Positions 1 through 10,359 of a stretch of DNA of 64,000 bases are shown one piece after another. Positions within the stretch are counted from its first letter, which is position 1. The number at the start of each line of letters is the position of its first letter. This DNA is from Pyronema omphalodes (taxonomy: Eukaryota; Ascomycota; Pezizomycetes; Pezizales; Pyronemataceae). Position numbers and translations under genes: made by a program. The stretch is from the NCBI GenBank assembly GCA_024516155.1, contig JAJJXM010000025.1:558001-622000 (forward strand), given 5' to 3'. The notes under the pieces are model-generated. The model did not search any database and had not been told where the DNA came from. It saw nothing but the letters and a program-made list of their open reading frames with translations.

Positions 1-669
1 GGGAAGGAGGAGGTCGGTGGCGATGATGAGAGAGAAGGAGGAGTAGAAGGAGGCGGAGGCGGTCAGAGGTGATTCTGTACTGGCGTGGCAGGGGACGCGG
101 GGGTTGAGAGCTTGGATTGCGGGGAGGGCTGCTTCGGCGCGCTGGGAGATGTGAGCTTTGTTTGCTTAAATATCGATGATATGGAATTGAAGGTTTTATT
201 TCCGGGGATACAAGTGCAATTGGAAGTTTTTTGGGGGGGTTTCAGTAGTCTGTGTTGTGGTAGAAATGACGTACGTTTTGTCCAATATGCTCCTCTGAGA
301 AGAAGAAGGAAGCTCCAAGGTCATCTTCTTCAACCACCTCGGGATCCATAACTGTCAAGCTTCCAATTCCAGCTAGGACGAGGTTCTTTGCGACTTCGTT
401 GGCTAGACCACGCATTGTAATGAGGAGGATTTTTGAGTTCCGCATGCGAAGCTGTGCTTCCATTCCCCAGAGACGAATTTGTCGGTCATAGAGAGCTACT
501 TCATCTAGCGGGGTGTAAGACTCGCTGTTCGTGAATTTGACTGGGGAGGTAGTAGAATCGTACCGGCGGATATCGTTTGTGCGGCGGTCATTGTGGAGGT
601 GGAGGATCTGGTAGGCTCGTTCAACTCAAGGTTACGGACGGCTTCACTATTGTCGGTGTCCATTTCCAT
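1..669 (-). CDS. AOS1: SUMO-activating enzyme E1 subunit AOS1 (partial, 3' end outside window)
   Basis: Smaller, ThiF/UBA-type subunit of the heterodimeric SUMO E1 (Aos1-Uba2), which adenylates SUMO in the nucleus. Exons read on the minus strand: 669-564, 504-275 and 141-1. Both introns are GT-AG (563-505 and 274-142) and keep one frame. The joined protein starts M-E-M-D-T-D and contains LYDRQIRLWG, then ILLITMRGLANEVAKN, LVLAGIGSLTVMDPEVV and EEDDLGASFFFSEEHIGQN, the ordered N-terminal blocks of the Aos1/SAE1 family, followed by RAEAALPAIQALNPRV and LIIATDL. The start at 669 is the first ATG after an in-frame stop. The C-terminal half lies beyond base 1. An ACGCGT site sits 55 bp upstream. 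Family assignment is secure; the exact start is inferred. Confidence 0.9.
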
Positions 670-1316
670 CGCGTCTGTATCAGTAGTTGGGCTCGGGGAA
701 GGCGTTCTAGAGTGGCGGGGCAGACGCGTAAACTGAGTCCTGACCGTGATGAGCTAAGTTACTAACTATGGCGTAGATGACAGGGGTAAATGCGCCAAGG
801 ATAGCTAAGGATTGGCGGGTGGGAGATGCACCAATCACTGAGATGACGCTGCTGAGATAGGGCTTTCAGCTTTTGAAAGAGCTTTGGAGTTTGAAATTTG
901 GATTTTGAATTTTGAATTTTGAAATGAAATTATTTAGAGCAATCAAAGTAAATTACATAGATTGAACGGGTTATTACATCAAAATACGAGAGCTTCATGC
1001 CGCCGCTTACCTGCAGTCCACGCTGTGCTGTGTTGGTTGTGATATCGTGAGTTAGGGAGCTAGAAAATTACCGAACGTTTGATGAGCTCAAAGTAATCAA
1101 CAACTTATTACAACCTGAAAACCCCCGCAGACCAACTATGTTCTACAAAAATACCGGTGAATACAAATTTCAGCTTTGGGTTCAACAAACGCGCGGGTGT
1201 GGGCGCAGATACCGCCAAAAAATGAAGGCACATGATCAAACCAATCAAGCATAGAGTAGTCATAACGGGAGATGATTAAGCAGCGTCAGAGGTGGTGTAG
1301 CATTGATAACCTCTTG
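670..1316. other. Intergenic region upstream of AOS1
   Basis: No ORF with coding character is seen. It holds the AOS1 promoter with its ACGCGT site and a short A/T-rich run of TTTTGAA repeats near 895-930. Nothing else is recognised. Confidence 0.5.
724..729. promoter_or_regulatory. ACGCGT (MCB-like) site upstream of AOS1
   Basis: Palindromic ACGCGT lies 55 bp before the AOS1 start codon. It matches the MluI cell-cycle box bound by MBF (Mbp1-Swi6) in yeasts. Function here is inferred from position only. Confidence 0.35.
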
Positions 1317-1688
1317 TCAGATGCACCCTGCCAGCTCCACCTTCAACAACCAACTTACGACTCTTCCACCCGTCTTCGCCGCCATAACCATATACGCAGA
1401 ATCCCCACTTCTGACAAATCTGTTCTTGATCACTCCCTGAGTGCCACTCCGATCCAAGCCAATCATTAACGGCACCGAGCTTCGTAACTGCACCGGAAAC
1501 CAGCTTAACTGAGCCCCCGGAATACTCTGATACACAGCACCATGGTAGCGACCAACAACTATAATATCCTTGAATAGATCATTTTATTAACCTCGCATAG
1601 AATTTTGAAGAGCCAGACGACTATGACCAGCAAACGCCGATTTATAGGTTAGATCGACCGATACTTTCTGCACTTCAGCGTCGAAACG
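1317..1688 (-). pseudogene. Orphan exon pair of an unrecognised protein
   Basis: Two minus-strand open stretches, 1688-1592 and 1558-1317, join through a possible 33-bp GT-AG intron (1591-1559). The upper part reads RFDAEVQKVSVDLTYKSAF and the lower part begins VVGRYHGAVYQSIPGAQLSW and contains RSSVPLMIGLDRSGTQGVIK and GDSAYMVMAAKTGGRVVSWL before a stop. The composition looks like a real folded protein, but no in-frame ATG is available and the upstream side runs into the start of the plus-strand gene at 1712. It may be the 3' end of a decayed gene, or a gene whose first exon I missed. I do not recognise the family. Confidence 0.35.
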
Positions 1689-1711
1689 CTATTCGGCACT
1701 GGACTCAGCAA

Positions 1712-2543
1712 ATGACCTCTACAAGTCGAGCTACTAGACTTCATCATCGCACTTCCAGATATCCTCTTTCACAACTTGTAGCACCATCACCACCCCCAAG
1801 ATCGTCTAGCGAGGAACCAGTACGAAAGCGAAGAAGAATGGACGAAGGCCCACAAGGAAAACCGAAGGAGATTCCTATGGAGTTACGACATTGTGATGGT
1901 GGACGATACGAAGGTGATGATGGATATCGAGACTATAGCCCTGAGTGTGCTCTTCGGAACGACGAAAGTGGTTTGTTTTCCAATCCATGTTTGTTTAAGT
2001 TATAAGGATGCCAGAAAAAAAAGCTAATTCACATAAGTCTATTGCACCAAAAACAAAACTTGTAATATGATACTGCGTCACCGCGACAACGTATGTTTCT
2101 CTATTACGAAAATAATCATCCGAGCACCTAATATCGGTTACAACGCTCCGTATGAATTCCCCCGTCTACGATACTCATCGTCCCGAAACTCTAATCCTCT
2201 GAGTATAAGCAGTGTTCGTGCTGGAATGGTATTCATTGTCATGAACGATACAGATCTCCTAGCAAAGACAGATTACAACTTTCAATATGATGCAGATCCG
2301 GAATCCGACGCCTCTTTGCAGTTTGTTAAACGAGATGAAGAGGAGCCAGATGATTTAAGCAGTTATTCAACAGATACAGAGTGGCCTAGTGAAATTAACA
2401 AACCGCCCCCATTAGCGCTATTGGAGCCGCATACGACGTTTGTACACAGCAATACAAGCGAATGTACGGAACATGTGCTGGATTTTACTACCCCTATGTA
2501 TATCCCCTGTAAAAGTGACGGTAGAATTAAATGGAAATACTGA
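1712..2543 (+). CDS. Conserved fungal protein of unknown function (233 aa)
   Basis: Three exons, 1712-1970, 2038-2149 and 2213-2543, with GT-AG introns 1971-2037 and 2150-2212, give 233 aa. The N-terminus is Ser/Pro-rich with a basic RKRRR patch that could be a nuclear signal. The core reads HCDGGRYEGDDGYRDYSPEC, then ALRNDESVYCTKNKTCNMIL, RHRDNVCFSITKIIIRAPN and NAPVRAGMVFIVMNDTDLLA. I believe a core of this pattern (CDGG, VYCTK, RC-N-x-LRH, K-APxxGxxAP, GMVFxxM) recurs in other filamentous ascomycetes, but I cannot attach a reliable name. The C-terminal third is acidic and low in conservation. Splicing is supported because both junctions restore this core exactly. Confidence 0.7.
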
Positions 2544-4018
2544 CGGCTATATAGCGAGGGCAAATATATTCTACTGAAATTCTTCGCACCGAAGGAACAT
2601 GCAAATATTGATATCCGTACATTGCCTATAAGCCCTATTAGTTTTCGTACATCAGCTAAAATTATAATAGAATACATAGGTGCCATTGGATATGTTGGCC
2701 GTCGTGTCTTCCCCGCAATTACTATGCGGTAAATCGATTATAGCGACTTTCTTCAACAATCTCACCTATTGCAGTAATTTATTTTTGCGTGGTATCTGGC
2801 GTTAGTTTTTATCTCTGCTATTTATGCTATATCAAGGGTGGAGTTTTGTCTGCAATCTTTCTTATGGAACTGGTTCTACGGAGGCTATTAGTATTTGGTT
2901 AAGTTTGAGCTATTTTCGGTGTGATGAACAGTTGTAATTGTTTTCCGTACAATAAAGATATCAGTTGCCCCTAATAAATAGTAATTAAATACGGAGTGAA
3001 GACTGTACTGTTTGATAAGGTTGTATAATTGAGCGGCAGGCATGATTGTGATTGTGGGAAACGGATTGAATGCTTTGTTCCAAGTGCATTTAGAATGGTT
3101 ACACAGATTGCTTTCGGTATCATGCATTGTGTTTGCGGTGCTGAACCAGGTAAGTAGTCTCCCGAAAATACAGCCCAAATCATACTGTATCACTCAGGTT
3201 GGATACTACCTACCATGACGCGTGAATTAATCAGCGGCATCACGATATAATTTATACCTGAATTTCTGCCTTCTACTATCATTCAGAAATTTAATATAGA
3301 TATAGAGACGTATTCCTGATCCTGTCTACTTATCATTCGTACCATAATCTTTTGCATCATCTTCCGGATTTTGGATTTCGGATTTCGGATTTCGGATTGG
3401 AGATTTGAGATTTGAGGGTTGAGGGTTGAGGGTTGGGACTTGATTGTTAAGTTTTGTACATAGCTTATCGATTTTATATGGCATTAAGCGCGGTGAAAGT
3501 GTTAGGGGTTATTCTACATAGTACACTCTCCGGTTTACCTTGCAATCAGATGTCATGCAACTGATCCACAATTGGAGTAAATCAACGACTCAAAAGCTAG
3601 TAGAGGCTATAGATAGAAACTTTTCCCAAAAGTTGAGTATGATTCTCAATTTTCTAAGTAATGGAAAATAGTTCGAAGAGGTAGTGGCGTTTAGTTATTG
3701 ATATCTTTCAGTATGCTGATATTGGTATGTGGGTGTTTAATTTCATTCTTTATCTTCATTATTTTCATTATCTTCAATTTTTCAGGATTTTCATTATGCA
3801 GAAACATCATGCACTTTTGTAACTAGAGAGATGGGTTCATCATCTTGGATTAGAGTCGTATGTAAGGTGGTATCTTGATTTTTGTTTTGTTTCTCTTTTA
3901 ATGATCTGTGGACCCTATCATAGTCCTTCCTGGGTTATCCTAGATTATCTCGTCATATCAAACCCCCACCCCCCCACCCCCCCTCCACCCCCTCCACCCA
4001 ATTGGATGGATAAATAGC
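2544..4018. other. AT-rich intergenic region
   Basis: About 1.5 kb between the unnamed gene at 1712-2543 and the 3' end of RFA3. Short ORFs here have no recognisable content. It includes a simple-repeat patch at 3366-3436 and a C-rich tract at 3963-4000. Confidence 0.5.
3366..3436. repeat. Degenerate GGATTT/TTGAGGG simple-repeat patch
   Basis: Successive units of GGATTTC (3 or more copies), then GAGATTT, then TTGAGGG (3 copies). It resembles a telomere-type heptamer only loosely and is far too short and degenerate to be a telomere. Confidence 0.6.
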
Positions 4019-4737
4019 CTAGCTGTCGTAGAAAATTTCCTTGTAGCGATGGTTTACGTCGACGATAGCTTCGGAGATTGAGTAATCTGTTAAGGGAATA
4101 ATTAGCAAACTATTTTTGAATTCCTTCTTTTCACGAACAGCAGTATGGTAATAGAAACACAACAAAGCAGCAACGTAGAAACGTAGCAATACAGCAACAA
4201 ACAAGATAAAATAAAGAACCACGGAAATATGAAATATTGCTTAACATACCAACATTCGGACCCAAATCCCAGCTAGTAAGAACCTTTAATGCTCCATCCG
4301 GCATGACTTTTCCGATGACTTCTGCGCCGTTGTTGGGGGTGAGTGCACATACCTATCATGATTGTTAGTATGAGGTCATTACTCTTTCTTTCCAATCCAT
4401 GGGTTGATCTAGGCTTTTCCGGGGGTTTTCGGGCTTTTCAGGACTTTTCAGGACTTTGTCGAGCTTCGCCGGGCTTTGCCGGGCTTTGCCAGCCTTCACA
4501 AGCTTCGTATAACACAAGAGCAGAGTAGAGTTCATCGATATTCCAACGTCGTTATATAAAAAAATTTGGAGCAGCTGGGTTATAACATACACGAGTCAAC
4601 TGCAACGTAACGGGACCCGCCGAATCGATATATGCCACATCTCCTTGAACTCCCGTCACCTTTCCGATGATTCTTACGGTGTGGTTAACCCATTTTTCGA
4701 GGTAAGCGGCGTTGATACGGGGGGTTTGTGATGACAT
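4019..4737 (-). CDS. RFA3: Replication protein A 14-kDa subunit (RPA3)
   Basis: Smallest subunit of the single-stranded DNA-binding RPA trimer. Exons on the minus strand: 4737-4591, 4352-4250 and 4086-4019; introns 4590-4353 and 4249-4087 are GT-AG. The 105-aa product has the single OB fold of the family: PRINAAYLEKWVNHTVRIIG, KVTGVQGDVAYIDSAGPVTL, NNGAEVIGKVMPDGALKVL and the C-terminal VDVNHRYKEIFYDS, very close to other fungal RPA3 proteins. The start at 4737 was preferred over an upstream GTG because it gives the normal family length. Intron 1 carries a dispersed 10-bp-unit repeat. Two ACGCGT sites stand 7 and 141 bp before the ATG, as expected for a cell-cycle-regulated replication gene. 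Confidence 0.92.
4412..4495. repeat. 10-bp-unit tandem repeat inside RFA3 intron 1
   Basis: Runs of GGCTTTTC, GGACTTTTCA and GGGCTTTGCC units in tandem. The same kind of unit recurs at 5055-5144, 39127-39186 and 60102-60170. Confidence 0.6.
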
Positions 4738-4743
4738 GTTTAG

Positions 4744-4883
4744 ACGCGTTGGGTTGGGAGAGCGAGGGTTTGACTTGCTGGTGTTCCTGGTCGTTGCTGG
4801 CGTTGCTGCTTGATCGCGTCGCGTGTGAGACACCCCGGGAAGTTGCTCGCAGCTCTAGTGTAGAGGAAATCGTGTGCACGCGT
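4744..4883. promoter_or_regulatory. Two ACGCGT (MCB-like) sites upstream of RFA3
   Basis: ACGCGT at 4744-4749 and 4878-4883, on either side of the likely RFA3 transcription start. Paired MCB sites are typical of MBF-controlled replication genes in yeasts; binding here is inferred. Confidence 0.45.
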
Positions 4884-5054
4884 AAAGTGGGTGTGGAATA
4901 GGGTTATGATGGGATAAATATCACGATGTTTTTTTATACTTGTTTTTTGATGCTTTTTTGATCTATGCTTGAGGGGTGTCTATTTTACAAATAATAAATT
5001 CTAAAAACTTTTCCATCATATCATGGATAATAACTCGGGTTGCAATAGGCCGAT

Positions 5055-5144
5055 GGACTTCGCCGGACTGCGCAGAGCTTCTTGCGTATAATTGTATCGG
5101 AATTTGTCGAACTTTGTCGAACTTCGTCGAGCTTCGTCGAGTTC
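5055..5144. repeat. 10-bp-unit tandem repeat next to the IF3 stop codon
   Basis: Near-perfect decamer units (ACTTTGTCGA, ACTTCGTCGA, GCTTCGTCGA) end directly at the IF3 stop codon. It belongs to the same dispersed family as 4412-4495. Confidence 0.6.
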
Positions 5145-5145
5145 T

Positions 5146-6063
5146 CTATTTATCCTCCTTCTGCTTGGAATCCTCGGCAGCAGGACTTTCCGTAGCAGCG
5201 CCATCCTTCGAAGCACCATCACCCTTCGCGGCACCATCACCACCTTTTTCCACCTTTTTCTTTCCCTCAAAAGTCATCATGTACTTCCTCCCAATCTCTC
5301 CCTCTGGATCAGACGCCTCCGTTCCATGCTCCAAACAGATTCCCCTCACATGCTCCAGGAGTGCCTTCATCGTAGATAATGCCTGCTTAGCCATTCCCTT
5401 CTTAATTCCCAATCTCAACTCCACCTTCCAACCCTTATCCAGGAACTCCGTAACCTTTTTCATACGATGCTTAAGATCATTAGAATCAATAGCCCAAGAA
5501 ATTTCGATTTCCTTTGTAACGATTTTCTCCGGCTTCTTAGCTTTCCGTTTTTCCTTTCCTGCCTTACTATACTTTTCGCGATCCTCCGCTTTCAAATCCT
5601 CAATACTCCTGAGCTTGCAGACCAATGGGCCGTCTTTGACAGTAGGGTTGATGCAAACGAGCTGGTAGGTAGACCTATCGATTTCGCTTAGGATTTGAGA
5701 GACTGGGACCATCCCTTGGAATTTATTGTTGGCGTCGATGTAGTGTACTTCTTGCGCTGGGATCATTTCGTCCACTACGCGCACGTTTGGAAGGCCGGAG
5801 GGGACAACGCGTTCGCGGCGGTCGCGGAGGGCATAGTGGCGGATTTGTAGCGGACGGAGTGGTTGAGTTGCTGGGCGTAAGACGCGGAGGAGTGGGGTTG
5901 GCAATCGTGGAGGCATTTTTAACTGTGGAGCTTTGAGATACGACGTGGTGAGGTGAGGTAATTTAGTAGGGGGCTTGGCGCCGGTGATGCTCCGGAGTCG
6001 GGGGTCCGGGCCGAGTGATGCGGTAAGATTGAAGAGTTCTTGATAAATATGTAGACACGTCAT
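5146..6063 (-). CDS. Mitochondrial translation initiation factor IF-3
   Basis: Single-exon, 305 aa. The N-terminal ~100 residues are basic and hydroxylated with RHYALRD, a plausible matrix-targeting sequence. The IF3 N-domain follows (NVRVVDEMIPAQEVHYIDAN through LVCKLRS), then a lysine-rich linker and the IF3 C-domain (KEIEISWAIDSNDLKHRMKK, VTEFLDKGWKVELRLGIKKG). The last ~35 residues are a Gly/Ala/Lys/Glu-rich tail. IF3 binds the mitochondrial small subunit and controls initiator-tRNA selection. A second in-frame ATG at 5916 (MPPRLPTPLLRVL) also starts a good presequence and may be the true start. The family is clear; the orthology to the divergent yeast AIM23 is likely but not tested. Confidence 0.88.
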   Translation of the reverse strand: MTCLHIYQELFNLTASLGPDPRLRSITGAKPPTKLPHLTTSYLKAPQLKMPPRLPTPLLRVLRPATQPLRPLQIRHYALRDRRERVVPSGLPNVRVVDEMIPAQEVHYIDANNKFQGMVPVSQILSEIDRSTYQLVCINPTVKDGPLVCKLRSIEDLKAEDREKYSKAGKEKRKAKKPEKIVTKEIEISWAIDSNDLKHRMKKVTEFLDKGWKVELRLGIKKGMAKQALSTMKALLEHVRGICLEHGTEASDPEGEIGRKYMMTFEGKKKVEKGGDGAAKGDGASKDGAATESPAAEDSKQKEDK

Positions 6064-6382
6064 GCAAGAAGACCAGGTAAAGTTTCAATTTCAAGTCTTA
6101 GTAGTAATTACCAGTAACATATCCCTGGCCTTGATTATGTATTCTAAAACCACAGTACAGCATATGACTCAAGCCCAACAAGCTGTAACAGCAATAGCAC
6201 TCCAAAAAAATCATAACAAAACTTCCGCCATCCCACTCATTTTGGATCATTATCAATTACAATTCATTACACAAATCCCACTTCCTAGTACTCCTTATCC
6301 ACGATTCCTGTGGCTCTTGTAAACAATCCTGTCTATCCGTACCCCTTTCCTGCTCCTCCTCCACCTCCCCCAATTCGGATTT
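6064..6382. other. Intergenic region between IF3 and DPB11
   Basis: 319 bp holding the IF3 5' flank and the DPB11 3' flank. Nothing else is seen. Confidence 0.5.
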
Positions 6383-9300
6383 CTAGTCTTTCTTCCTCGC
6401 ACTCCTCCTTGCTGGCGTGTGTTGTGATTCCGCCGCTTTTCCCCGTTTTGGGGCAGCCCTGGTAGTCCTTGCGGGTGTTTCCACTACCGCATTCTTATCT
6501 AGCCTCTTTCTCATCTCCCGCTTTTCCATTGCAATCTCCTCATGATTATACCTCAATGCTTGCGATGCTTGAGTTTCTGCATCCTTCGCTGCCTGCTTTT
6601 CCATCTCGTCTGCCATATCCTGCGATCCTGATATTGTTGATAATGACGACAACCCTGAGGTCGTAATTACTGGGGGTGGTTGAGAATCGCTGGACATGGA
6701 CGCTCCTGAGGGGGTACGGGAGAAGACACGTTGTCTGGCACCGGTCGCGCGACCTTGAAGTTTCCGTTGTCCACGCGGAGCTGGTGCAGCAATAGCCGCA
6801 GCGAGTTGAGATTTGGGGAATTTAGAAAGCATAGTAGAGATTTCGGAGAGGTTACTCGAGGTGACGTTAGCTTCAGGGACAGGTTCTCCACTGCCTGACG
6901 TAAGAGGGGTGAAAGAGCTATTAGGGGAAGTGGTAAACATAGCAGCCAAGTTGGGGTCTACGGTGATGACATGGGTTGTGGTGGTTGTTGTTTCCGTCGC
7001 CGAAAGGACGGTGCCGCCGGCTCTATCGGACATTTCTTCGACGGAGACGGTGGTTTCAGTAGTGGTTAAGGTTCCGGAGCGGCGACGGGGTGGGGGCATT
7101 AGATGTGTTTCTGGTAATGGTTCGGGGAGAATAAGTGAAGACTCTTTTTCCTCTGGTGGGTTATCTTCTGGGGGATCCTCTTCTCTTGGGTTCTTCTTGG
7201 TTGGATTCTCCTCGGTTGACTCAGGAGTCCATATGAAGTCGTCCTCTGCTAGCAATTTTCCAGCGGTTTTCATTTTGTAGAGCCATTCAGGAGATACTAT
7301 TACGCAGTTCTGACTGCCGCGATCTCTTTGTAGCTCTTTGTTTGGATGTTGTGTGTCGTAGAAATCTTTGGAACACACGAAATGTGTTATGGCTAATTTG
7401 TCGAGATCTTCCAATACCTGGGCACCGCTTCGCTTCACGAAACCTACCATCTCGTCATGATCCTACAATAAATACGCCTGTTAACTGATGAACTCATAAT
7501 CGTCGCGTACAAAAACATTTGGAACGTACATTGAGCGTTTCGGGAAAGTAAAACGCCTTTCCTTTTAAAAACTTTGCATTTCCGGAAAATATACTACCAG
7601 CAAAAGCATTACTCGGTAAAGGATTTGGTAAACCTGGAAGCTTTTTTGTGGGTACATTTGTGCTAGGCTTCTTGGGAGATTCTGGTCGGAGGTCGGCCTC
7701 TGCTTTCCTCTTCTCTACTCGAAACATGTCTTCCAGTAGTTGTTTCCCTCCAGGTGGGAAGACACGATAAGCTTCATAGGGAAGCTTTTGATTTTGCTTG
7801 AGGCATTCCACTAGCCATTCCCCTGTGACAACGGGAATATTCTGTTGATGTGCAAAGGTGATCTTATCACTTTCAGTTGAATGGGTGTTTTCAGTGATTA
7901 GTAACTTGCACTTCTTGTGCATGATTTCCTGAAAAGTGGCGCCTATTATGCTATTAGTACTTGTGTTCAAAGGCTGCCAAACACTACGCACCTAGTAATT
8001 TGATTAATCGAGGGTAGTAAAGAAGGTCAACACCCTGGAATCTGGTGATGGATATATTCATGCCTTTCATTTCTAGACGAAGCCTATTAGTACACAACAT
8101 GACTGATGTATGTGGCATAGACAAACCTGGTATTTCAAATTTTTCAATTGGCATGGTAGTAAAATCACCCGTTGGAGTAACAAATTTCTGATGGATCAAA
8201 CATGATTCCAACCACCATTCTGTAACCATAGTGGTGTCTTCTGGAATAACTGGGCATTCCTTTATTACTTTTGCTCGAGGTACAACCACCATCTTCCAAG
8301 AAAATTCTGTAGTTGCGGCCAATTCCTCTAAAGAAGCAACGATAGTTCCATCATGGGGCATTATTGCGGCCTTCAGAGCAGCCATTTGACCAGTATCAAA
8401 TCCCCACATCCAGAAACACGTGTTTACAAACATGCCCCCTGACTTCCTCTTCTTTGTCGGTGAGTGTGGCGTTACCTCTCCTGATTGTAGCCTTTGAGCA
8501 TCTGAGGAGCCTCTTCGCTTCTCCGGAACAGCATCCTCCTCAACATCCATAGACGCATTTTTAGTATCCGCCCACTCATCCTGTTTCGCTGGTTTTGCGC
8601 TCACCGCCTGACCCATGATATCATCCCATAACGACTGACTCTGTCCACCAAGTTTATCCTGCGTTGATTTTCTAACTTTCCGCTTTCCAGCACCTGCTAT
8701 AACCTCGGCCTGTACTGACTTAGTTGGTTTTGCGTTTTTTCCAATCTGATCCGGTGGTAATCTTGGGTCGTATAAGCTTTCGTCTAGCGCCATACCTCGC
8801 TCCATACTGTCAGATAACCATTGCGGTACAACCACTTTAATATTTCGTTGCCGTGCGAATTGATATTTCTTTCCCGTAGGAGCGGCGGCAATTAGAATGT
8901 TGACATCCCCTGTTAGATCCGGGGAATAAGTAGCCGATTCACTTTGGCAAATCTCTGAGATACGTTCACGTTCAAAAACTAGGCTCAGTCAACAACAGTA
9001 ACAAGGTAAATAACGATATAAACGCTTGGAAATCAAGTATCTTCGAGTAGAAAACCCACCATCTGGGATTCCCGTAACCGAAATGTTGAGTCCATATAGA
9101 ATTGGGAATCGGTATTTCTTTTCGAAATATGACGTATCGATATCGTCACCGGCAATCCAGGCCTTGTATATAGCGTTTATCCATTTCGTACTCATAACCT
9201 TTACATCCTCTCTGTTCTTAGCCACATAACGATATTTAGGCGAAAATAATTCTCCACAGATGAGGTGCGTGACTTCGGAGGTAAGGTCCAGAACGTGTTC

Positions 9301-9490
9301 CGCACCCATTCTTCCGCATTGCGTTTGTATTTGGACCTATATTATAACTCAAAAGTTAGTTATAAGTGTTCTATTCGACGTTTGGAGGTGGTGAAAGGTT
9401 TCTAACTCGCTCGTCCATTTCAACACTGGTGCAGCAGATCACAAACCCATGCAGAGGGTATGACGCCCGTATAGAGGCTTCGTCCGCCAT
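6383..9490 (-). CDS. DPB11: Multi-BRCT replication and checkpoint scaffold Dpb11/Rad4 (TopBP1 family)
   Basis: Five exons on the minus strand: 9490-9407, 9336-9060, 8978-7992, 7942-7530 and 7462-6383. All four introns are GT-AG, and the sum is 2841 nt (946 aa). The protein begins MADEASIRASYPLHGFVICC, the usual start of BRCT1, followed by LDLTSEVTHLICG, PKYRYVAKNREDVKVMSTKW and AWIAGDDID. A second BRCT follows (GLNISVTGIPDVFERERISE to RNIKVVVPQWLSDSMERG), then a KR-rich linker, BRCT3 (FWMWGFDTGQMAALKAAI to VTEWWLESCLIHQKF) and BRCT4 (MNISITRFQGVDLLYYPRLI to VVTGEWLVECLKQNQKLPYE). A further BRCT-like unit (DHDEMVGFVKRSGAQVLEDL to VIVSPEWLYKMKTAGKLL) precedes a disordered tail. The family bridges CDK-phosphorylated Sld3/Sld2 in origin firing and activates Mec1/ATR. 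Exon junctions all restore BRCT motifs. Confidence 0.92.
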
Positions 9491-9930
9491 GGTTTTGATT
9501 TGGAAACTTGAGATTTGTTGAGAATGGCGTGGAGAGTGGATTGTGAGCTCGCGTGAGGTACGGTGTGGAAGACGCGACTGCCAAGAGCGTGCGCAGGAAC
9601 ATGCATGATATCACGCGCCGCGCGCCGAGGGTGGAAAAGGGCACCATGGCCATGAAATCACACACGATCTACGTTCCTTGTAAACTGAATGCTGTATAAA
9701 TTGAGTTATTGGTTTTTTTTTCTCAATTTTTGTGGTGATTTTTAATGCAAGCGAATATACTGAGTACAAGCTGCATATGCAAATAATGCAATGATATTTG
9801 ATGATTCCAGGCATGTGCGTGAAACCCTATGTACAAGCTCTCCAATTAAACATTACTCCTAACTCCAAATTTAATACTATCCCAAAACCTCCCAATTAAT
9901 ATAACCCATAGGATTTCCATCCTAGAATCT
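9491..9930. other. Region between DPB11 and the small gene at 9931
   Basis: Upstream flank of DPB11, with an ACGCGC and CGCGCG-rich patch near 9612-9629 that could be an MCB-like element. No coding signal is seen. Confidence 0.4.
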
Positions 9931-10359
9931 CTAAAACTCCCGTCCTCCCTCCTCCATTTCCGCAAATCTCACACAATCCGCATCCATATAAGCTCCCGCG
10001 GTAGCCATAATTTTACCCCACACATTCGGCCAATTTGAGCTATCGGTTACATGGTCCAGGACCACTCCCACTCCCCTAGCTACACTCGTAGTTAAGGATG
10101 ATGCGGAGTTTATGAGTGCGGAGCTGATGTTGGGGATGGATCCAACGGAAGTTGGTGTGAAATTGGATAGAGAAGAAAGACTGGCAATAGAGGGTATTGA
10201 AGATTTCCTTAGGCTAGAGAGAATCGGGCGCGGTTCATCTGTGATATCAGGTTAGCGGGGTTCGGTAACAGGAGAAATGCAAGTGATAGGTCATGACTGA
10301 AAGAACATACCGATATCGAACTCAAAAGAGCTGCGGGCGGAAGACTGGGAATTCCACAT
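9931..10359 (-). CDS. Small two-exon protein of unknown function (118 aa)
   Basis: Exon 1 is 10359-10311 and exon 2 is 10238-9931, joined by a GT-AG intron (10310-10239) that restores frame and gives 118 aa. The protein starts MWNSQSSARSSFEFDIDEPR, continues as a Ser-rich stretch (SSLRKSSIPSIASLSSLSNF), and ends with a more ordered part containing TTSVARGVGVVLDHVTDSSN, WPNVWGKIMATAGAYMDA and an acidic C-terminus. No signal peptide or membrane segment is seen. The long open exon 2, the clean splice signals and the composition support a real gene; I do not recognise the family. It lies tandem and upstream of DPB11. Confidence 0.6.

Larger units (their letters stand above)
4738..5145. other. Intergenic region between RFA3 and IF3
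   Basis: Holds the RFA3 promoter and the 3' flank of the IF3 gene. No gene is seen besides the repeat at 5055-5144. Confidence 0.5.
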
